This document shows positions 7,881 to 17,142 of a stretch of DNA of 64,000 nt, piece after piece; within the stretch, counting starts at the first letter, position 1, and every line of letters begins with the position of its first letter. The stretch lies in the NCBI RefSeq assembly GCF_016469335.1, contig NZ_CP059888.1, positions 1,178,001 through 1,242,000 on the forward strand, given 5' to 3'. Below the pieces are notes generated by a model. The model had not been told where the DNA came from. It saw only the letters and a program-made list of their open reading frames with translations, and did no database searches. Source of the stretch: Flocculibacter collagenilyticus. GTDB lineage: Bacteria; Pseudomonadota; Gammaproteobacteria; Enterobacterales; Alteromonadaceae. The translations under genes and the position numbers were made by a program.

Positions 7881-10736
7881 TTAAATCGCGTTGATCTCTT
7901 CTTGCTGTGCAATTAGCTTAGCTTTAGTTGATTCCATTTCGGCCAACTTCGCTTGCTCTTTTTCGATGACCGCTGGCGGCGCTTTGCTCACAAAGTTTTC
8001 ATTTTGTAATTTGCCTGCTGTGCGCTGAAGATCTTTCTCGATTTTTTCAAGCGCTTTTGCAATACGCGCTAGTTCAGCATCTTTATCAATTAACCCAGCC
8101 ATTGGAATGAGTATTTCCATATCGCCAAGAATCGATGCTGCTGATGCGGGTGCTTGTTCATTTTCAGTTAGAACCGTAATAGATTCTAATTTTGCCATTG
8201 CGCTTAAGAACGTTTGGTTTTCGTCTAGGCGGCGTTGGTCGTCTTCAGAAACATTACGTAGTAGCACATCTAGTGGCTTGCTTGGTGCAATATCCATTTC
8301 ACCACGCACGGTTCGAATAGCAAGAATAAAGCTCTTAAGCCACTCTAAGTCAGCCATAGCCTGTGTATCCACTTTATCACTTTCAAACTCAGGGTAGGCT
8401 TGGTTCATGATAGTGTTAGCTTGACGGTTTGCTAATGGTGCTACGCTTTGCCAAATGGTTTCTGTAATGAAAGGCATAATTGGGTGCATTAACCTTAACA
8501 GTGATTCCAGCACGGTTACTAGGGTATGACGTGTACCACGTTGCTGCGCTTCATTGCCTTTGAATAATACAGGTTTAGTGAGCTCTAAATACCAGTCACA
8601 GAATTGATTCCAAGTGAACTCGTATAAGGTTTGTGCTGCAATATCAAAACGGTAGTTATCCATTGCATCACGGTACGCTTTTATCGTGTTTTGATATTGC
8701 CCCATAATCCACTTGTCCGCTAACGAGAACGTCATTTCGCCAGGGCTGTCGCCAAAACCACAGTCTTGCTCTTCTGTATTCATTAATACATAACGACTTG
8801 CATTCCATAATTTGTTACAGAAGTTGCGGTAACCTTCAAGGCGTTTCATGTCCCAGTTAATGTCACGACCAGTAGAAGCAAGCGCTGCTAATGTAAAGCG
8901 CAATGCGTCAGTACCGTGAGCTTCAATACCATTAGGGAATTGCTTTTCAGTTTGCTTTTTAATTTTGGCAGCAAGCTGAGGTTGCATCATGTTGCCTGTG
9001 CGTTTTTCGAGTAAATCTTCTAATGAAATACCATCAATCATGTCTAATGGATCAATAACATTACCTTTAGACTTAGACATTTTGTTGCCTTCGTCATCTC
9101 GAATTAAGCCAGTAACATATACTTTTTTGAATGGTACTTGTGGCTTATTATTTTCGTCTTTAATAAAGTGCATCGTCATCATAATCATACGTGCAACCCA
9201 GAAGAAAATAATGTCAAACCCTGTCACTAATACGTCAGTAGGGTGGAACGTTTTCAAGTCTTCGGTGTTTTCTGGCCAACCTAGAGTTGAGAATGTCCAT
9301 AACGCAGAAGAGAACCATGTATCTAATACATCATCATCTTGGCTAAGCTTAATATCGTCAGCAAGGTTATTTTCACTGCGTACTTCTGCTTCAGTGCGAC
9401 CTACATACACATTGCCTTGTTCGTCATACCATGCTGGGATACGGTGGCCCCACCATAATTGGCGTGAAATACACCAATCCTGAATGTCACGCATCCATGA
9501 GTTGTACATATTTTCATATTGCTTAGGAACAAATTCAATGTCGCCGTTCGCTACCGCTTCTGTGGCAGTTTTAGCCAATGGTGCAACACGTACATACCAC
9601 TGGTCGGTTAGCATAGGCTCGATAACTACACCGCCACGGTCGCCATAAGGAACGGTTAAGTCATGATCTTTTACTTCATCGAGTAAACCTAACGCTTCAA
9701 ACTTAGCCACAATTGCTTTACGCGCAGCAAAACGTTCTAATCCATGGAATTCTGTAGGCAGATCGGTAGGGTAGGCATCTGATGCTTCACCATTTGTATT
9801 GTACACTTCCGCTTCAGAGCGAATATCAGCATTAAACGTAAGAATGTTGATCATAGGAAGTTGGTGGCGTTTACCGACTTCGTAATCGTTAAAGTCGTGT
9901 GCGGGGGTGATTTTTACACAACCTGTGCCTTTTTCCATATCGGCGTGGTCGTCGCCAACAATCGGAATGCGTCTGTTTACTAGCGGTAAATCAATATATT
10001 TACCAATCAGATCTTTATATCGTTCATCGTTAGGATTAACAGCAACACCTGTGTCGCCTAACATAGTTTCAGGACGTGTAGTTGCTACAACTAAGTAGTC
10101 TTTACCATCTGCGGTTTTTGCGCCATCTGCTAATGGATAACGGAAGTGCCACATGTGGCCTTTTTTGTCTTTATTTTCAACTTCTAGATCAGAAATAGCT
10201 GTTAGTAACTTAGGATCCCAGTTTACTAAGCGCTTACCGCGATAAATTAGGTCGTCTTTATATAAACGAACAAATACTTCTTTTACCGCCTCAGATAAGC
10301 CATCGTCCATTGTGAAACGCTCGCGTTCCCAGTCTACAGATGTGCCTAAACGACGCATTTGGTTTGTGATTGTGCCACCTGAATGCGCTTTCCAATCCCA
10401 AATTTTATCAATAAATGCATCACGGCCTAATTCTTGGCGAGTAGGTCCATTTTCTGCGGCTAATTTACGCTCTACAACCATTTGAGTGGCAATACCCGCA
10501 TGGTCTGTACCTACTTGCCATAAGGTATTGTTACCTGACATGCGCTTATAGCGCGTTAATGCGTCCATGATTGTTTGTTGAAAAGCATGCCCCATGTGCA
10601 AACTACCTGTGACATTTGGTGGTGGGATCATGATGCAATATGACTCACCTTCACCTGACGGTTTGAAGTGGCCTTTCTCTTCCCATTTTTGGTAAATGTC
10701 TTGTTCAATATTTTGCGGATTATATGTCTTTTCCAT
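7881..10736 (-). CDS. valS: Valine--tRNA ligase
   Basis: This class I aminoacyl-tRNA synthetase charges tRNA-Val and edits misactivated threonine. The 951-residue product is collinear with E. coli ValS: the HIGH motif as HMGH at 47-50, the editing-domain TTRPET motif, KMSKS at 552-556, an anticodon-binding region, and a C-terminal coiled-coil arm of alternating charges over about the last 65 residues. I chose ATG 10736 because it gives the conserved MEKTYNP start. A TTG two codons upstream (10742) is better spaced from an AAAGG sequence and cannot be excluded. It is the last gene of the pepA-holC-valS series, 350 bases after holC. Confidence 0.98.
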   Translation of the reverse strand: MEKTYNPQNIEQDIYQKWEEKGHFKPSGEGESYCIMIPPPNVTGSLHMGHAFQQTIMDALTRYKRMSGNNTLWQVGTDHAGIATQMVVERKLAAENGPTRQELGRDAFIDKIWDWKAHSGGTITNQMRRLGTSVDWERERFTMDDGLSEAVKEVFVRLYKDDLIYRGKRLVNWDPKLLTAISDLEVENKDKKGHMWHFRYPLADGAKTADGKDYLVVATTRPETMLGDTGVAVNPNDERYKDLIGKYIDLPLVNRRIPIVGDDHADMEKGTGCVKITPAHDFNDYEVGKRHQLPMINILTFNADIRSEAEVYNTNGEASDAYPTDLPTEFHGLERFAARKAIVAKFEALGLLDEVKDHDLTVPYGDRGGVVIEPMLTDQWYVRVAPLAKTATEAVANGDIEFVPKQYENMYNSWMRDIQDWCISRQLWWGHRIPAWYDEQGNVYVGRTEAEVRSENNLADDIKLSQDDDVLDTWFSSALWTFSTLGWPENTEDLKTFHPTDVLVTGFDIIFFWVARMIMMTMHFIKDENNKPQVPFKKVYVTGLIRDDEGNKMSKSKGNVIDPLDMIDGISLEDLLEKRTGNMMQPQLAAKIKKQTEKQFPNGIEAHGTDALRFTLAALASTGRDINWDMKRLEGYRNFCNKLWNASRYVLMNTEEQDCGFGDSPGEMTFSLADKWIMGQYQNTIKAYRDAMDNYRFDIAAQTLYEFTWNQFCDWYLELTKPVLFKGNEAQQRGTRHTLVTVLESLLRLMHPIMPFITETIWQSVAPLANRQANTIMNQAYPEFESDKVDTQAMADLEWLKSFILAIRTVRGEMDIAPSKPLDVLLRNVSEDDQRRLDENQTFLSAMAKLESITVLTENEQAPASAASILGDMEILIPMAGLIDKDAELARIAKALEKIEKDLQRTAGKLQNENFVSKAPPAVIEKEQAKLAEMESTKAKLIAQQEEINAI

Positions 10737-11086
10737 CGTCAATCATGCGACCTTTTGTAACAGTACTGGGCTTATTGCCCTATAAAATTAATGTATTTCA
10801 ACAATAGACTTTTAAGCGGTTATGACTATCGTGAATAATATATTGCTATTACTCTTTATTTGTAATTGCGAAGTGGCAGTTTGTTATTCTTACTAAAGTC
10901 GTTAATTATTTAAAACATTATCAATTTCAAATAACGATTAAACGAAGTCACTTCTCGTTAAATTGAGTAATACACCTAAATTCTTTGTGAGCGATATTGG
11001 TAACAGTTGTTGGTAAACAATTGGATTTTACGCTCATTAGCAAAACTGATGTAAGTTATCACATCAGCAGCCGTTAGATAAGAGGG
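10737..11086. other. Intergenic region between holC and valS
   Basis: About 350 AT-rich bases hold no convincing coding frame. A possible holC terminator lies at the holC end. A small GGGC-TTATT-GCCC hairpin lies about 30 bases before valS. A valS promoter is expected here but no clear -35/-10 pair was found. Confidence 0.5.
11042..11067 (-). terminator. Possible terminator after holC
   Basis: On the minus strand a 7-base-pair stem (CTGATGT with ACATCAG) and an 8-base loop are followed by TTTT, 20 bases past the holC stop codon. A second, bulged hairpin overlaps the stop codon itself (about 11071-11093). The stem is short, so termination may be partial. Confidence 0.45.
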
Positions 11087-11536
11087 TTATTCTAACGTGT
11101 TTATATCAATTGTGCTTAAATTAGTGCCCATTTGACGAAGAAATTTATATCTTTCTCTTGCTTGCTGTTTTTCATTTTCAGTTGCAGGTACAAAATCAAT
11201 CACTTGCTGAAATTGTTGAGCGAACGGTGGCACTGTTTGTTTTAAATTAATTAAAACATTGCGATTACCAGAGCTTGGTAGCTGAAAACCAATTTCAACG
11301 GGTGCACCTTGTTTTGGCCCTTCACCTGTTAGGTTATGTGGCACAAATCTATCAGCATCAAATGCCCATAAATAATCGTCAATGGCATGTGCATCTTCAA
11401 TATTTTCTGTCGCGATAAAAACGCGGCTTTGTTTACGGTAAAGCGTTGCTGCCAGAGTACAGGCAAGATGAAAATGAGCCGGCACAGGTAATGTCGGCTC
11501 ATTTTCTAGCTTTAATACATAAAAGGTTGCATTCAT
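11087..11536 (-). CDS. holC: DNA polymerase III subunit chi
   Basis: HolC joins the clamp-loader complex to single-strand binding protein through HolD and SSB. The 149-residue product is near the usual length (147 in E. coli). It shows the family pattern: an N-terminal FYVL strand, an ACTLAATLYRKQSRVFI helix-strand unit, the conserved DDYLWAFDADRFVPH box and GAPVEI. It begins 43 bases after pepA, the same pair and order as in enterobacteria, so it is probably co-transcribed with pepA. The ATG start has only a weak ribosome-binding site. Confidence 0.92.
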   Translation of the reverse strand: MNATFYVLKLENEPTLPVPAHFHLACTLAATLYRKQSRVFIATENIEDAHAIDDYLWAFDADRFVPHNLTGEGPKQGAPVEIGFQLPSSGNRNVLINLKQTVPPFAQQFQQVIDFVPATENEKQQARERYKFLRQMGTNLSTIDINTLE

Positions 11537-11579
11537 TAACTACAACTTATGTAAAAAATTTTTGACGTAGTACTTAGCA

Positions 11580-13088
11580 TTAATGCTCTGTTTCTACGCC
11601 AGCTTTGTTCATCAAAAATTGGCTTAACATAGGTACTGGGCGACCCGTCGCACCTTTGTCTTTACCGCCACTTCGCCAAGCTGTACCTGCTATGTCTAGG
11701 TGAGCCCAGTTATACTTTTTGGTAAAGCGTGATAGGAAACAAGCCGCCGTAATGGTGCCAGCAGCACGGCCACCAAGGTTAGAAAAGTCGGCAAATGGAC
11801 TTTCTAGCTGATCTTGGTATTCATCCCATAATGGTAAGCGCCATGCACGGTCGCCACTTTGTTCTGAAGCGTTTAGTAGTTCATGAGCTAATGGATTATG
11901 ACTACTCAACAAACCAGTAGCGTGTTTCCCTAAAGCAACTACGCAAGCACCTGTTAAGGTTGCTACGTCGATAACAAGTTCGGGGTCGAACGCTTCAACG
12001 TACGTTAGGGCGTCACATAATACTAAGCGGCCTTCAGCATCTGTATTTAATACTTCTACCGTTTGACCAGACATAGTTGTGAGCACATCACCTGGGCGAT
12101 AAGCGTCACCACCTGGCATGTTTTCACAACCTGCAAGTACGCCAATAACGTTAATTTTTAAATTCATTTCGGCAAGCGCTTTCATTGTGCCGTAAACGCC
12201 TGCTGCACCGCCCATATCGTATTTCATTTCATCCATGCCATCGCTTGGCTTGATTGAAATGCCACCAGAGTCAAAGGTTAACCCTTTACCGACTAATACA
12301 ATAGGTGCTGTTTTTTCATCTGTACCTTGGTAGTGGATCACCGACATCATAGATTCGTTTCTCGAACCACGGCCCACCGCTAAATATGAATGCATACCGA
12401 GTTCTTGCATTTCTTTTTCACCAATAATATTGGTGGTTACAGTGTCGTAAGTCATTGCAAGATCTTTTGCCTGTTCAGCAAGGTAAGCAGGAGTACAAAT
12501 ATTTGGCGGCATGTTTGCCACGTCTTTGGTTGCCTTCATACCCGCTGCAATGGCAACGCCATGTTCAATTGCGTTTTCACCTAAGGTTAACTCGCGGCGT
12601 GTTGGTACATTAAAAACTATTTTACGCAGTGGTCTGCGTGTTTCATCTTTTTTGCTTTTAAGTTGGTCGAAGGTATAAAGGCTGTCTAGCGTGGTTTCAA
12701 CCGCGTGGCGCACCTTCCAATAAGTATCTCGGCCTTTAACGTGCAGCTCGGTAAGAAAACAAACGGCTTCCATCGAGCCTGTATCATTTAGGGTGCTGAT
12801 TGTTTTAGTAATAATTTGACGGTATTGGCGCTCATCAAGCTCACGCTCTTTACCACAACCTACTAATAAAACACGCTCACTTAATACATTTGGAACGTGA
12901 TGTAGCAACAACATTTGTCCTGGTTTGCCTTCTAAATCACCACGACGCAGTAAATTACTAATATATCCATCACTGATTTTGTCTAACTGCTCAGCAACGG
13001 GAGAAAGGCGGCGAGGTTCATATACACCTACAACAATACATGCACTGCGTTGTTTTTCAGGGCTACCGCTTTTTACGCTGAATTCCAT
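11580..13088 (-). CDS. pepA: Leucyl aminopeptidase (cytosol aminopeptidase PepA)
   Basis: This M17 metallopeptidase removes N-terminal residues from peptides in the cytosol. In E. coli the same protein also binds DNA for Xer recombination and carAB control. The 502-residue product follows E. coli PepA closely from [12 protein letters not shown] onward, including [15 protein letters not shown] and the catalytic and metal-binding NTDAEGRL signature. I chose ATG 13088 because AGGAG lies 5 bases upstream and the protein then starts exactly like the family; an upstream frame start would add 11 unconserved residues. It is divergent from lptF and heads pepA-holC(-valS). Confidence 0.97.
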   Translation of the reverse strand: MEFSVKSGSPEKQRSACIVVGVYEPRRLSPVAEQLDKISDGYISNLLRRGDLEGKPGQMLLLHHVPNVLSERVLLVGCGKERELDERQYRQIITKTISTLNDTGSMEAVCFLTELHVKGRDTYWKVRHAVETTLDSLYTFDQLKSKKDETRRPLRKIVFNVPTRRELTLGENAIEHGVAIAAGMKATKDVANMPPNICTPAYLAEQAKDLAMTYDTVTTNIIGEKEMQELGMHSYLAVGRGSRNESMMSVIHYQGTDEKTAPIVLVGKGLTFDSGGISIKPSDGMDEMKYDMGGAAGVYGTMKALAEMNLKINVIGVLAGCENMPGGDAYRPGDVLTTMSGQTVEVLNTDAEGRLVLCDALTYVEAFDPELVIDVATLTGACVVALGKHATGLLSSHNPLAHELLNASEQSGDRAWRLPLWDEYQDQLESPFADFSNLGGRAAGTITAACFLSRFTKKYNWAHLDIAGTAWRSGGKDKGATGRPVPMLSQFLMNKAGVETEH

Positions 13089-13453
13089 ATTGGCTCCTAA
13101 AATTGCAAAGTTGGATTGCAAAAAAGTTTGCGTTCTAAATGACTGCTAGTGAACGCTTGGGAAAAAGAAAAATCTTGCTTTTATTTTTTTAAATAATAGC
13201 CTTATTTAGCTTTTGTTACTTGTGAAAACAGCAAGTTTACTCAATATTTTAGTTTAAGTGTACTAAATCAGCAAAATTAACGTGTGAATCAGCGCCTAGT
13301 TTTTGCAATTAAAAAAATTCTTAATAAGTAAAGTTTGAACCGTACATAGCCAGAGTTTTGGTATAAAATATAGGGTTTTAACGTCGCGCCGTATTCTATA
13401 ATGTATTTGTTTCAGTTGCGTGAATGTGTTGGAAATAAGATTAGGAAAACAAT
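13089..13453. other. Divergent intergenic region between pepA and lptF
   Basis: About 365 AT-rich bases carry promoters for both directions. An extended -10 element for lptF is visible near 13360. No coding frame or RNA gene is recognised. Confidence 0.6.
13335..13367 (+). promoter_or_regulatory. Putative lptF promoter with extended -10
   Basis: TGGTATAAA at about 13359-13367 forms an extended -10 (TGN before TATAAA). A TTGAAC at 13335 resembles a -35 box but sits 21 bases away, which is long. The element is about 85 bases upstream of the lptF start. Confidence 0.45.
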
Positions 13454-14566
13454 TTGATTATTTTTCGATATTTAATTGCCGAAGTATTTAAAGCGCAATT
13501 AGCTGTGTTTTTAGTGTTAATGACGATTTTTGTGAGCCAAAAATTCGTAAAAATTTTAGGTGACGCGTCTGAAGGTGAGTTACCCGGTCAGCTAGTAATG
13601 TCTATTATTGCTTTTAAATTACCCCAATTAGCAGGGCTTATCCTTCCTTTAAGTGTTTTTCTGGGTATTTTATTGGCGTATGGTCGTATTTATGCTGATT
13701 CAGAAATGAGCGTATTACACGCATGTGGTGTTAGTGAGTGGTATGTAACACGAGTGACGCTCATTTTCGCTTTAATATTAAGTATGATTACTGGTGGCGT
13801 AACGCTTTTTGTTGCCCCGTGGGCTGCTGAACAAGAATACCAAGTGCGCGATAAAGCTGATGCTGACACGGGATTATCCAGTATTATCTCTGGTCGCTTT
13901 CAGGTTTCAGGCAATAAAAAAGCGGTTATTTTTGTTGAAGATATAAACAGGCAAGGCAACATGTTAAACCGTGTGTTTGTAGCGCAAATGCCTCAAATTG
14001 GCGAAGCTGACGACAGAACAACGGTTGTTTATGCTGAGCGTGGCGACATTGCTGAAGAAGCAACTGGAGCGCAAAAACTAGTACTTCATAATGGCAAGCA
14101 ATATCAAAACAGTTTAGGCGATCAACAATTTCAAAAAATAGAGTTTTCTGAATACCAAATTCAGATCCGAGAACAAGAAGTAGAGCAACGACGCCGAAAA
14201 TTAAGTGCTGTACCAACAGCTAAGTTATTGGAAGGGCCACTTACCCCAGAAATTATGGCTGAATTACATTGGCGCTTATCCATTCCAATTTCAATTATTT
14301 TACTTACATTAATTGCTGTACCAATGAGCTCAGTGCAGCCACGTCAGGGCAAGTTTGCCAAAATGCTACCTGCGTTAGGCCTATACCTAGGTTATTTCAT
14401 CTTATTAATTGCCGGGCGAAGTGCCATTGAAGATGGCAAAATACCACCACACATTGGGTTATGGTGGATTCACATAACTGCATTATTTATAGGTGCATTT
14501 CTTATTATTAGAGGCCGGCCGCTCGGTTCCAAACTTCGCGCTAAAGTAAAAAGGAGGCCTGCATAA
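13454..14566 (+). CDS. lptF: LPS export system permease LptF
   Basis: LptF with LptG forms the membrane part of the LptB2FG transporter that pulls lipopolysaccharide from the inner membrane toward LptC and LptA. The 370-residue product has the expected three N-terminal membrane helices, a periplasmic beta-jellyroll (about 125-260) and three C-terminal helices. MIIFRYLIAEVFKAQLAV matches the E. coli start MIIIRYLVRETLKSQLAI. The start codon is TTG, with AGGA 7 bases upstream. It overlaps lptG by one base. It stands divergent from pepA, as in E. coli. Confidence 0.96.
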   Translation: MIIFRYLIAEVFKAQLAVFLVLMTIFVSQKFVKILGDASEGELPGQLVMSIIAFKLPQLAGLILPLSVFLGILLAYGRIYADSEMSVLHACGVSEWYVTRVTLIFALILSMITGGVTLFVAPWAAEQEYQVRDKADADTGLSSIISGRFQVSGNKKAVIFVEDINRQGNMLNRVFVAQMPQIGEADDRTTVVYAERGDIAEEATGAQKLVLHNGKQYQNSLGDQQFQKIEFSEYQIQIREQEVEQRRRKLSAVPTAKLLEGPLTPEIMAELHWRLSIPISIILLTLIAVPMSSVQPRQGKFAKMLPALGLYLGYFILLIAGRSAIEDGKIPPHIGLWWIHITALFIGAFLIIRGRPLGSKLRAKVKRRPA

Positions 14567-15630
14567 TGCGAATCCTTGACTGGTATTTAGGGCGTACAAT
14601 TCTTACTACCACCTTTGTAAGTTTGTTTATATTAACTTGCATTAGTGGCATGTTTCGCTTTATCGAGCAATTAAAGTCAGTTGGTAAAGGTAATTACGAC
14701 ATGGTGCATGCCGCACTATTTTCGTTATATAGCGTGCCAACGGATATCGAAATATTTTTTCCGATGGCGGCACTGGTAGGCGGGCTTGCCGGATTAGGTA
14801 TGTTAGCAAACAGCTCAGAGCTTATTGTTATGCAAGCCGCTGGCCTTTCGCGCTTTAACATTATTATTTCGGTAATGAAAACCGCCTTACTAATGATGGT
14901 AATGGTGATGTTGTTAGGGGAGTTTGGTGCACCAGCAGCAACTCAAAAAGCACGTGAAATTAGAGCGCAAGCGATTTCAGGGGGGAGCCTAATTTCCGGC
15001 TCACAAGGGGTGTGGGCCAAAGATGGCGAATACTTTGTGAATATTGGCGAAGTAAAAGACACCGGTAATTTAAAACAAATTAGTATTTACCAGTTTGATG
15101 AGAGCTTAACACTACAAGGCATAGTAAAAGCGGATACGGCTGTATTTGCAGATGGTCAATGGCATTTAGAGAATGTAGTAGAACAGTCTATTAGCCCAGA
15201 CGAGATTATTACCACCCAAAAAGGGGTAGAGTCATGGCAGTCTACCTTAACACCAGATAAATTAGGGGTAGTAACAGTAAAGCCTGAATCATTACCTATT
15301 TCAGGCTTAAGCGAATACTTAGATTATCTACTAAGTAATAAACAAGACACCAGTCGTTACGAGTTAGCACTGTGGCGCAAAATCTTTCAGCCGTTAACTA
15401 TTGCTGTGATGTTATTAATGGCGTTATCGTTTATTTTTGGGCCACTCAGAAGTGTAACCATGGGTGCTAGAATTTTACTTGGTATTATTACCGGGTTTGC
15501 TTTTTATATGAGCAGCCAAATATTTGGGCCTTTTAGTCAAGTGTATCAATTACCGCCAATCCTAGGGGCACTATTACCAAGTATATTATTCGCAGGCATC
15601 GCTTTTATACTGTTGAAACGAAGAGCCTAG
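14566..15630 (+). CDS. lptG: LPS export system permease LptG
   Basis: This is the partner permease of LptF in the LptB2FG lipopolysaccharide exporter of the inner membrane. The 354-residue product has the paired architecture: N-terminal helices (MRILDWYLGRTILTT start; EIFFPMAALVGGLAGLG), a periplasmic domain and C-terminal helices ending ILLKRRA. Its ATG overlaps the lptF stop codon (TAATG) and a strong AAGGAGG lies just upstream inside lptF, indicating coupled translation. Confidence 0.96.
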   Translation: MRILDWYLGRTILTTTFVSLFILTCISGMFRFIEQLKSVGKGNYDMVHAALFSLYSVPTDIEIFFPMAALVGGLAGLGMLANSSELIVMQAAGLSRFNIIISVMKTALLMMVMVMLLGEFGAPAATQKAREIRAQAISGGSLISGSQGVWAKDGEYFVNIGEVKDTGNLKQISIYQFDESLTLQGIVKADTAVFADGQWHLENVVEQSISPDEIITTQKGVESWQSTLTPDKLGVVTVKPESLPISGLSEYLDYLLSNKQDTSRYELALWRKIFQPLTIAVMLLMALSFIFGPLRSVTMGARILLGIITGFAFYMSSQIFGPFSQVYQLPPILGALLPSILFAGIAFILLKRRA

Positions 15631-15639
15631 CTACCTACA

Positions 15640-15676
15640 AAAGCCCTGAGTTTAGGAAGTTTAAAATCTGGGCTTT
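15640..15676. terminator. Possible terminator between lptG and the RDD gene
   Basis: AAAGCCC (15640-15646) pairs with GGGCTTT (15670-15676) around a 23-base loop. On the minus strand the second arm is followed by T-rich sequence. The long loop makes this a weak candidate; its place between convergent genes supports it. Confidence 0.4.
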
Positions 15677-15711
15677 AGCCACCACCACAACGGCGCAGCT
15701 AAAAACAGCAT

Positions 15712-16266
15712 TTAAATTTTATGGCTTTTATATAGTTTGCCATTGGCTTCTTTAGTAAGTGTTACTATTTCTGTATTAGATAGCCTATCTTGCAGTGCCT
15801 TTTTGTTTTTGAAATCAATTAACATTAATAAATTACCTAATCCACCAAGTGCAGTGAATAGCCGAATAATGGCTTGTTTAATTGACACCGGAGCAGCGTG
15901 AAGGGATGAGGCATCGCTGCTTTTTACGGCATTATCCACTAAATGTAATCGCCATGCTCGCATACCAATTGTTTGACCACCATGTGTCCAAAACCACACT
16001 AAGAACAACCCACACCAACTTAGCCCCCAAATATTCATTAGCGATTTAGCCACAAATGAATTGTTTAACAGATCACTGGCATGCTCATAACCTTGGTTTG
16101 CAATCACACCATTTTGAAATAAAGCCAAAAAAATGGCCGAATAAATAAGACCCGCCACCATATACAGTGCGACACACACAAGCCAGTCATACACAAGTGC
16201 AGCTAAACGTCTAAAAAATCCTGTGCGCGGAAACGAAGAGAGAGAAGGGGCTACATTGTCAGTCAT
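15712..16266 (-). CDS. RDD family inner-membrane protein
   Basis: This 184-residue protein has three or four hydrophobic segments. The family signature includes the Arg near the start of the first helix (FFRRLAALVYDWLV) and the paired Asp on it, then GQTIGMRAWRLHLVD after the middle helices. Some RDD proteins are reported as sodium/proton antiporters, but most are uncharacterised, so no transport role is assigned. It is convergent with lptG. I chose ATG 16266; a GTG three codons upstream is possible. Confidence 0.85.
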   Translation of the reverse strand: MTDNVAPSLSSFPRTGFFRRLAALVYDWLVCVALYMVAGLIYSAIFLALFQNGVIANQGYEHASDLLNNSFVAKSLMNIWGLSWCGLFLVWFWTHGGQTIGMRAWRLHLVDNAVKSSDASSLHAAPVSIKQAIIRLFTALGGLGNLLMLIDFKNKKALQDRLSNTEIVTLTKEANGKLYKSHKI

Positions 16267-16448
16267 GCGATACACTTAAAAAGTCAAAATATTTAAAGGG
16301 CGCAGTGTAGCAAACCAAAAGAAAAACACGAAGTATGAAACGTTAATATATTTAATGTGAGAAGCTCTTTTCGCCGAAAGGGTTATGATTGATAAAACAT
16401 CATGACGTATAAAGTTTAACCGTTCATGCATCTTTTTAAATAAAGTAC

Positions 16449-16476
16449 TTGCTTGCGCGCTGTTCTTTCGTATAAT
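16449..16476 (+). promoter_or_regulatory. Sigma-70 promoter of the tRNA-Leu gene
   Basis: TTGCTT (16449-16454) and a perfect TATAAT (16471-16476) are separated by 16 bases. Transcription would start near 16483, about 68 bases before the tRNA. No other gene downstream is close enough to explain it. Confidence 0.75.
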
Positions 16477-16550
16477 CCTTTCTCGCTACGAAGTAAGTTG
16501 TTGATAACGCTATTAACAAAATGCTAAGTAACCTGTAGCAAATCTAAAGT

Positions 16551-16637
16551 GCCAGCGTGATGAAATTGGTAGACATAGGGGATTCAAAATCCCCCGCCTT
16601 CACGGGCGTGGCGGTTCGAGTCCGCCCGCTGGTACCA
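16551..16637 (+). tRNA. tRNA-Leu (anticodon CAA)
   Basis: The 87-base gene folds as a class II tRNA. The acceptor stem GCCAGCG pairs with CGCTGGT, the discriminator is A, and CCA is encoded at 16635-16637. The anticodon stem GGGGA/TCCCC holds the loop TTCAAAA with anticodon CAA at 16585-16587, which reads UUG. The long variable arm CGCCTTCACGGGCG and a T arm with GGTTCGAGTCC are present. It borders the accessory segment that follows. Confidence 0.97.
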
Positions 16638-17142
16638 TTTTAGTGTTTCCAGTTATAAACTCACTTTTGTATTCTCTTTATCTAAGCAAGAATTTGCCTT
16701 TCTTGATATATAGCTTTTTCGTTTTAGTAACCTATGCATTGAGAAGTGTTCAGTTTTACTGAGCCAATCTTCCCTGAATTCTTATTTCGTTTAGAGCTCA
16801 TTTAACAGTATTAACTTGCGCTAACCTTCCTCTCCCTAAATCAACAGACCGTAACAAATTTATATTCTGAACTAAAATATTTTGCGACTTTTTAGCCATC
16901 ATCACCCTCACACGCTATTACAAAGCAATTATAGTGAACTCTAGTTTTTCGTTAAAAATCAATGCATTAAAAAAATGTCCGTAGGTTTAAAGTTTATGGC
17001 CGTTTTCTAATAGTGTTTTTTAAAAGTCCCGTGATAAGTTTTTGACTTGACTCAAAAGTCATGCCTCATCTTGTAAAAGTAATGGGGTTATTTCAAAGCG
17101 TTAAAAACTAAAAAACTTTATATTTAAGGGAGAATTTTTCGA
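16638..17142. other. Non-coding stretch between tRNA-Leu and the Rhs gene
   Basis: About 505 bases, strongly AT-rich, contain no convincing coding frame. No repeat of the tRNA 3' end was found to mark an integration site. A TTGACT at 17042 followed by TTGTAA near 17071 could be a weak promoter for the Rhs gene. Otherwise I see nothing in it. Confidence 0.55.

Noticed and set aside
8989-9483. A 164-codon plus-strand frame inside valS
   Set aside because: It lies antisense to a highly conserved part of valS, its product has no recognisable pattern, and it lacks a ribosome-binding site.
10690-10800. T-box or amino-acid attenuator before valS
   Set aside because: Only a tiny GGGC hairpin is present, with no valine-codon leader peptide or T-box elements.
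16613-16637. tRNA-Leu 3' end as an attachment site for an integrated element
   Set aside because: I found no second copy of the tRNA 3' sequence before the flagellar locus and no integrase gene, so integration at the tRNA is not supported.
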